This document shows, one piece after another, positions 60,486 through 64,000 of a stretch of 64,000 bases of DNA (the first letter of the stretch is position 1; each line of letters starts with the position of its first letter). This stretch comes from Bacteroidetes bacterium UBA1935 (lineage in GTDB: Bacteria > Bacteroidota > Bacteroidia > Chitinophagales > Chitinophagaceae), in NCBI GenBank assembly GCA_002337045.1, contig DDFF01000008.1, positions 124,001-188,000 on the forward strand, read 5' to 3'. The position numbers were made by a program, and so were the translations under genes. A model generated the notes under the pieces. The model was given only the letters and a program-made list of their open reading frames with translations, was not told the DNA's origin and did no database searches.

Positions 60486-60818
60486 ATGAACATAGAGAAT
60501 ACAGAATCGCAGATGCGGAAAGGGCTTTTGGAATTGTGCATCCTGGGCATCATCCAAAAAGAAAAAGAAGCCTACCCAAGCGATATTTTAGAACAACTGA
60601 AGCAGGCCAAGCTGGTAGTGCTGGAAGGCACGCTCTATCCACTGCTTACCAGACTAAAAAACGCGGAGGTGCTTACCTACCGTTGGGAAGAATCTACATC
60701 GGGCCCGCCACGCAAATACTATTCGCTCACGGCGCACGGGCAAAGGCTGTATGAACAACTGAAAAACAGCTGGGACGAGTTGAGCCAATCTGTCAATCAC
60801 TTAACCAACACAAAATAA
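60486..60818 (+). CDS. PadR-family transcriptional regulator
   Basis: The 110-residue winged-helix regulator has an N-terminal PadR domain (MRKGLLELCILGIIQKEKEA), wing and recognition helices (LVVLEGTLYPLLTRLKNAEV) and the hallmark GPPRKYYSLTAHGQRLYEQL. PadR proteins bind as dimers and usually repress. It lacks the long C-terminal coiled coil of larger members. A candidate operator lies upstream, and pspC follows by 6 bp, so they form one operon, a common pairing in Bacteroidota. Confidence 0.92.
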   Translation: MNIENTESQMRKGLLELCILGIIQKEKEAYPSDILEQLKQAKLVVLEGTLYPLLTRLKNAEVLTYRWEESTSGPPRKYYSLTAHGQRLYEQLKNSWDELSQSVNHLTNTK

Positions 60819-60824
60819 TATACT

Positions 60825-61520
60825 ATGCAACGTATCATCCAGATTAATATAGCGGGGCGCATCATCCCCATAGAAGAAGATGCATATCAACTGCTTAAAA
60901 ACTACGTGGCATCGCTCGGCAAGCAATTTGCCAAAGAGGAAGGCAAAGACGAAATAATACAGGATATAGAAAGCCGTATTGCAGAGCTGTTCTACATACG
61001 CCTGCAAACAGGGGCTCCTGCCATAGACAAGGCCGATGTGCAAAAAGTAATGCAAACACTCGGTGCACCAAGCGAGCTGAATGAACCAACAGGTGCAGGC
61101 TTTACAAAGACGACCTACCTGCCGGCAATGTATGGCGAGCAACAAGAGCAACAAAATAAGGGCAACCGTCAGCAGTACGACTATACGCAGCCGCGCAGGC
61201 TATACAGAAATACCTACGATAAAATACTGGGTGGTGTATGTAGTGGCGTAGCCAACTATTTTGATATAGACCCTGTAATAGTAAGGCTGGTGATGGTAGT
61301 CCTGTTCCTGACTGCGGGTATAGGCCTTGTAGCGTACATACTGGCATGGATGATAATACCTGCAGCCCGTACCATGGAAGATCTGGGATATATGAGCACA
61401 GGCAGGCCTATGGATTTTGATACCATACAACGCAATATGGCAGAAGAGCTGCAAGACCTGAAGCGCCGTGGCGAGGAGATGAGCCGCGAGCTGAGGGACT
61501 TCTTCAACAAGAAGAAATAA
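60825..61520 (+). CDS. PspC domain membrane protein
   Basis: The 231-residue protein has a soluble N-terminal helical region (ISIPIEEDAYQLLKNYVASL-like: RIIPIEEDAYQLLKNYVASL) and a PspC domain with KILGGVCSGVANYFDIDPVI. A membrane helix (MVVLFLTAGIGLVAYILAWM) follows, with a charged C-terminus (EELQDLKRRGEEMSRELRDF). PspC acts in envelope-stress sensing in other bacteria. It is controlled with, and perhaps by, the PadR gene 6 bp upstream. Convergent with the next gene with no gap. Confidence 0.92.
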   Translation: MQRIIQINIAGRIIPIEEDAYQLLKNYVASLGKQFAKEEGKDEIIQDIESRIAELFYIRLQTGAPAIDKADVQKVMQTLGAPSELNEPTGAGFTKTTYLPAMYGEQQEQQNKGNRQQYDYTQPRRLYRNTYDKILGGVCSGVANYFDIDPVIVRLVMVVLFLTAGIGLVAYILAWMIIPAARTMEDLGYMSTGRPMDFDTIQRNMAEELQDLKRRGEEMSRELRDFFNKKK

Positions 61521-61799
61521 TCAGCGTTTGCTTATTTTGTTCATGCTGATGGCGCGCTGACGTGTGCATTTAAAACGGTCAACATCGCCACTGCGCAACT
61601 GCAGATGTTTGGTGTCTCGTCCGTTCATGCGTTTCCTCCACATACGAAAGCTGGAAGGCTTTGAGTGTTTGCGCATCAGGTTGATGACATCTGCTTCCTT
61701 TAATCCAAACTGAATTTCAATAGCTTCAAATGGCGTGCGGTCTTCCCACGCCATTTCTATTATCCTGTCTATATCTGTTTGTGTAAGCTGTGCTTGCAT
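61521..61799 (-). CDS. TIGR03643 / DUF2805-like small protein
   Basis: The 92-residue protein has the strongly conserved family core LTQTDIDRIIEMAWEDRTPF followed by EAIEIQFGLKEADVINLMRK, then a basic part (RMWRKRMNGRDTKHLQ). The pattern resembles a helix-turn-helix DNA-binding protein, but no function is established. ATG 61799 was chosen over a longer start at 61859 that would overlap the SDR gene. It starts 2 bp after the SDR stop. Confidence 0.85.
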   Translation of the reverse strand: MQAQLTQTDIDRIIEMAWEDRTPFEAIEIQFGLKEADVINLMRKHSKPSSFRMWRKRMNGRDTKHLQLRSGDVDRFKCTRQRAISMNKISKR

Positions 61800-61801
61800 A
61801 G

Positions 61802-62488
61802 TTATAGTTTTAGAGAAGACATACCACCATCTATATGCAGTATCTGTCCCGTCATCCATTTCGAGTTGTCTGATAACAAGTATGTAGCAAGGGCAGCAAT
61901 TTCTTCAGGCTCGCCTATTTTCTTAAGCGGATGTCTTTCAGATGCCGCAGCAATCTTAGTTTCATTATCTGTAAGGCGTGCAGCTAGTGGTGTTTTTACC
62001 AAAGATGGTGCTATGACGTTTACACGAATCTTAGGTGCCAACTCGGCTGCCAATGCTCTGGCAAAGCCTTCAATAGCGCCTTTGGCAGCAGCAACAGAGC
62101 TATGATAGGGCATACCCGTCTGCACAGCAACAGTGCTAAACAGTACTATAGATGCATTGTTGGATGCTGAAAGATTAGGCAGATATGCCTGAATAGTTTT
62201 GACTGCACCCAATAAGTTTACTTCGAAATCGTTTTGAAAGTCTGCAGCTTTCAGGCTTTTAAAAGGTTTCAGGTTGATGGAGCCTGGGCAATATACAAGC
62301 CCATCTAATGCACCATCTATAGCAGGTGGTAGCTCAGCATTTTTGACATCGTAAGTAATATGTTGTGTTACTGCAACGGCAGGTGTGTTTCTTGACAGAG
62401 AGATAACCTCGTGAGATTGTGTGGATAATTCCTGCGCCAAAGCAGCACCAATGCCCGAGCTTGCACCTGCAATCAAAATTCTTTTCAT
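61802..62488 (-). CDS. SDR family oxidoreductase
   Basis: The 228-residue SDR has the motif RILIAGASSGIGAALAQELS, DGLVYCPGSINLKPF, and FARALAAELAPKIRVNVIAP with C-terminal GQILHIDGGMS. At the usual YxxxK site it reads VAAAK (in PYHSSVAAAKGAIEGF): the Lys is kept but Tyr is Val; a Tyr lies four residues earlier. The substrate is unknown. ATG 62488 is the true start; the longer frame runs over tRNA-Ala. Confidence 0.87.
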   Translation of the reverse strand: MKRILIAGASSGIGAALAQELSTQSHEVISLSRNTPAVAVTQHITYDVKNAELPPAIDGALDGLVYCPGSINLKPFKSLKAADFQNDFEVNLLGAVKTIQAYLPNLSASNNASIVLFSTVAVQTGMPYHSSVAAAKGAIEGFARALAAELAPKIRVNVIAPSLVKTPLAARLTDNETKIAAASERHPLKKIGEPEEIAALATYLLSDNSKWMTGQILHIDGGMSSLKL

Positions 62489-62526
62489 GCAGGTATAACA
62501 GTATAAAAAGAGAATGGTTGAAAATG

Positions 62527-62550
62527 AAAAAAGTCGCCCGAAAGCGACTT
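62527..62550 (-). terminator. Intrinsic terminator after tRNA-Ala
   Basis: On the minus strand AAGTCGC/GCGACTT with a 6-base loop and then T6, lying directly beyond the tRNA end. Confidence 0.8.
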
Positions 62551-62554
62551 GGTG

Positions 62555-62631
<77 letters not shown>

Positions 62632-62643
62632 ATAAGGAGGCTG

Positions 62644-62675
62644 CAAATATAACTTTCCTGCAACCATTTGGCAAA
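62644..62675 (-). promoter_or_regulatory. tRNA-Ala promoter TTTG-N20-TATATTTG
   Basis: Minus-strand TTTG (62672-62675) and TATATTTG (62644-62651) are 20 bp apart. The tRNA starts 12 bp after the -7 box. Confidence 0.8.
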
Positions 62676-62711
62676 TTTCTTGTTACCTTTAATAACAACT
62701 CATTTGGCACT

Positions 62712-62870
62712 ATGTGGAAGCAAATTCTGACGTATTTCTACATCCGTAAAAAGGATCCCAATGCGCCGTCAAACATAAACATTAAGTTTATGCATGGCAT
62801 GAACAGAATATCGCTGTTTATATTTCTGGTAGGTATTATCGTTATGATAATAAGGCTATTGAGAAACTAA
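62712..62870 (+). CDS. 52-residue single-pass membrane protein (possibly DUF6728)
   Basis: Reading from ATG 62712 gives a 52-residue protein: a basic, amphipathic N-terminus (MWKQILTYFYIRKKDPNAPS), NINIKFMHGMNRIS, one hydrophobic helix (LFIFLVGIIVMIIR) and LLRN. The pattern KKDPNAP followed by MHGMNRIS and a helix resembles a small conserved Bacteroidota family that I believe is DUF6728. This is from memory, so the name is tentative. A bidirectional terminator follows, which supports its being a real transcript. Confidence 0.7.
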   Translation: MWKQILTYFYIRKKDPNAPSNINIKFMHGMNRISLFIFLVGIIVMIIRLLRN

Positions 62871-62898
62871 TACTATTATTGACTTAATAGATGTTTTA

Positions 62899-62934
62899 AA
62901 CAAGAGCCGCTCATTGGAGCGGCTCTTGTTTTTA
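62899..62934. terminator. Bidirectional terminator, small membrane protein / PhnA
   Basis: Perfect 14-bp stem AACAAGAGCCGCTC/GAGCGGCTCTTGTT with loop ATTG and T-rich flank, between convergent genes. Confidence 0.85.
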
Positions 62935-63516
62935 TGCGTTGTGTTTACGAACGTATTTTGTGAGTATTACTATCACTTGCCCTTCTATCTTACCTTCTAT
63001 CTGTTCAGTATTATCTTCTACCAGACGAATGTTTTTTACAACTGTACCCATTTTGGCATTCAGAGTAGTGCCTTTTACATCCAGCGATTTTATGAGTACT
63101 ACAGTATCTCCCGCACTAAGGGGTGCACCATTGCAATCTCTGTGCAGGTCTACGCTGCTATCATTATCATGGTCGCCTGTAGCTTTTGCCCAAGCGAGTC
63201 TTTCATCATCCAGATACATCATATCCAGCGCATCAGATGCCCAGCTTTCATTTCTGAAACGATTGAGCATACGCCAGCTTACTACCTGTACGCCCGGTAC
63301 TTCGCTCCACATACTTGTTGTCAGGAATGCCCAATGCTTTGCATCAAGGTCTTCTTTCTTATCTATCTGTGCAACACACTTGCTGCATATGTAGATGCTG
63401 TTATCCTCGTTGCTGCTGGTTTGTGGCTGTATTTCATACACCTGTAGGTTTGTTTCAGAACCGCAGAGTTCGCATTTATTTTCGCTTCGTTGTTTTAGTT
63501 GTGCATCAAGTTTCAT
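62932..63516 (-). CDS. PhnA-like zinc-ribbon protein
   Basis: The 194-residue protein has an N-terminal zinc ribbon with CELCGSETNLQVYEI and later CSKCVAQID. The C-terminal PhnA domain has DCNGAPLSAGDTVVLIKSLD, VKGTTLNAKMGTVVKNIRLV and GQVIVILTKYVRKH. PhnA was named for phosphonate use in E. coli, but its exact role is disputed. No phosphonate genes are near. A -7-like TAGTTTTG is at 63540-63547. Confidence 0.9.
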   Translation of the reverse strand: MKLDAQLKQRSENKCELCGSETNLQVYEIQPQTSSNEDNSIYICSKCVAQIDKKEDLDAKHWAFLTTSMWSEVPGVQVVSWRMLNRFRNESWASDALDMMYLDDERLAWAKATGDHDNDSSVDLHRDCNGAPLSAGDTVVLIKSLDVKGTTLNAKMGTVVKNIRLVEDNTEQIEGKIEGQVIVILTKYVRKHNA

Positions 63517-63539
63517 ACCCTGAAATTTACTTTGGGGCG

Positions 63540-63547
63540 CAAAACTA
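63540..63547 (-). promoter_or_regulatory. -7 element TAGTTTTG upstream of PhnA gene
   Basis: TAGTTTTG on the minus strand, 23 bp before the PhnA ATG. No clear -33 box. Confidence 0.4.
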
Positions 63548-63580
63548 ATTTTTTTAAAACAACTATTTCGATGATATTGG

Positions 63581-64000
63581 TTAGCGTAGCATACCTACAA
63601 TGGCTTCCGCAGCATTTTCAGAAGCATTGCTATTGCCCAGAAGGTGCCATAGCTGCTTGTAATCGGCTTTTAGCTTGCTGATATGTTCTTTGTTGTTAAG
63701 AATCTTATCAAGCTCCTGTTTTATCATTGTTTCATTCAGGTCTGCCTGTATCAGCTCTGTAATCACAGGCTTATCCATAATCAGGTTTACCAACGATATG
63801 TATTTGACTTTTATGAGCTTCTTGGCAAGCCAGTAAGATATGGGGTTGCCTTTGTAACATACAACCTGTGGTACGCCAAACAGTGCTGTTTCGAGCGTAG
63901 CAGTGCCACTTGTAACCAGTGCGGCTGTGGCTTGTTTCAGCAGATTGTAGGTCTGCCCTTTTGCCAGCTGCACCTGCTGGTGGCCTATGATAGATGTATA
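63581..64000 (-). CDS. lpxB: Lipid-A-disaccharide synthase, C-terminal part
   Basis: The frame is open to the window edge, so the N-terminal two thirds are missing; 139 residues are visible. It is the GT19 donor-binding half: QTYNLLKQATAALVTSGTAT then LETALFGVPQVVCYKGN, SYWLAKKLIKVKYISLVNLI, and a C-terminal helix region (LDKILNNKEHISKLKADYKQ). LpxB makes lipid A disaccharide from UDP-2,3-diacylglucosamine and lipid X. Codons run through the edge with no stop. Confidence 0.93.
   Translation of the reverse strand, partial: YTSIIGHQQVQLAKGQTYNLLKQATAALVTSGTATLETALFGVPQVVCYKGNPISYWLAKKLIKVKYISLVNLIMDKPVITELIQADLNETMIKQELDKILNNKEHISKLKADYKQLWHLLGNSNASENAAEAIVGMLR

Overview
The window looks like a chromosomal segment of a Bacteroidota bacterium, most likely Chitinophagaceae or a close relative. 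Several signs support this. There is a type IX secretion (T9SS) cargo protein with PKD domains and a type B sorting domain next to a PorP/SprF gene. There is an Alternative Complex III operon (actABCDEF) fused in order to cytochrome oxidase subunits II and I. Promoters have the Bacteroidota form TTTG-N19/20-TAnnTTTG. Rho carries a long disordered insertion, and PurS and a single-chain eukaryote/archaeal-type glycyl-tRNA synthetase are present. Both window edges cut genes: the T9SS cargo gene on the left and lpxB on the right. The genus cannot be fixed from sequence alone.

Layout. 1-4.3 kb: T9SS cargo and PorP/SprF. 4.3-7.7 kb: response regulator, pssA, purS, rsmI and an SDR. 7.9-19.7 kb: actABCDEF-ctaC-ctaD, ending in a strong terminator. 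19.75-19.98 kb: a gene-free, repeat-bearing stretch closed by a second terminator (candidate ncRNA). 20-25 kb: DUF4440, rho, epimerase, pheS and an L,D-transpeptidase. 25.1-28.1 kb: a tandem pair of paralogous multi-pass membrane proteins. 28.2-35.3 kb: a tight fadN-like/unknown/TPR/comEC run. 35.4-40.9 kb: purH, GNAT, an lpxD-like gene, a class IV aminotransferase and gltX. 41-43.7 kb: an Omp28-like T9SS protein and glyS. 43.7-45.9 kb: an MbnP/MbnH-like lipoprotein pair. 46-49.5 kb: a response regulator, tRNA-Leu, tig and small envelope proteins. 49.6-56.1 kb: a TPR histidine kinase, cobalamin adenosyltransferase, ABC ATPase, ispE, rplT/rpmI, a PRiA4-type protein and miaA. 56.1-60.3 kb: GT2, a Wzt/Wzm-type exporter and an arylsulfotransferase-like protein. 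60.4-64 kb: PadR-PspC, a TIGR03643-type protein, an SDR, tRNA-Ala, a 52-aa membrane protein, PhnA and lpxB.

How it works together. The act-cta operon encodes a quinol-to-oxygen electron path: quinol oxidation by ACIII, then haem c carriers, then a CuA/haem-copper oxidase. Much of the rest is housekeeping: purine synthesis, aminoacyl-tRNA synthesis, lipid A, isoprenoids, phospholipids, tRNA and rRNA modification. The more accessory parts are the MbnP/MbnH pair, the polysaccharide exporter segment and the paralogous GT-C-like membrane proteins. I saw no CRISPR array, prophage, insertion sequence or rRNA.
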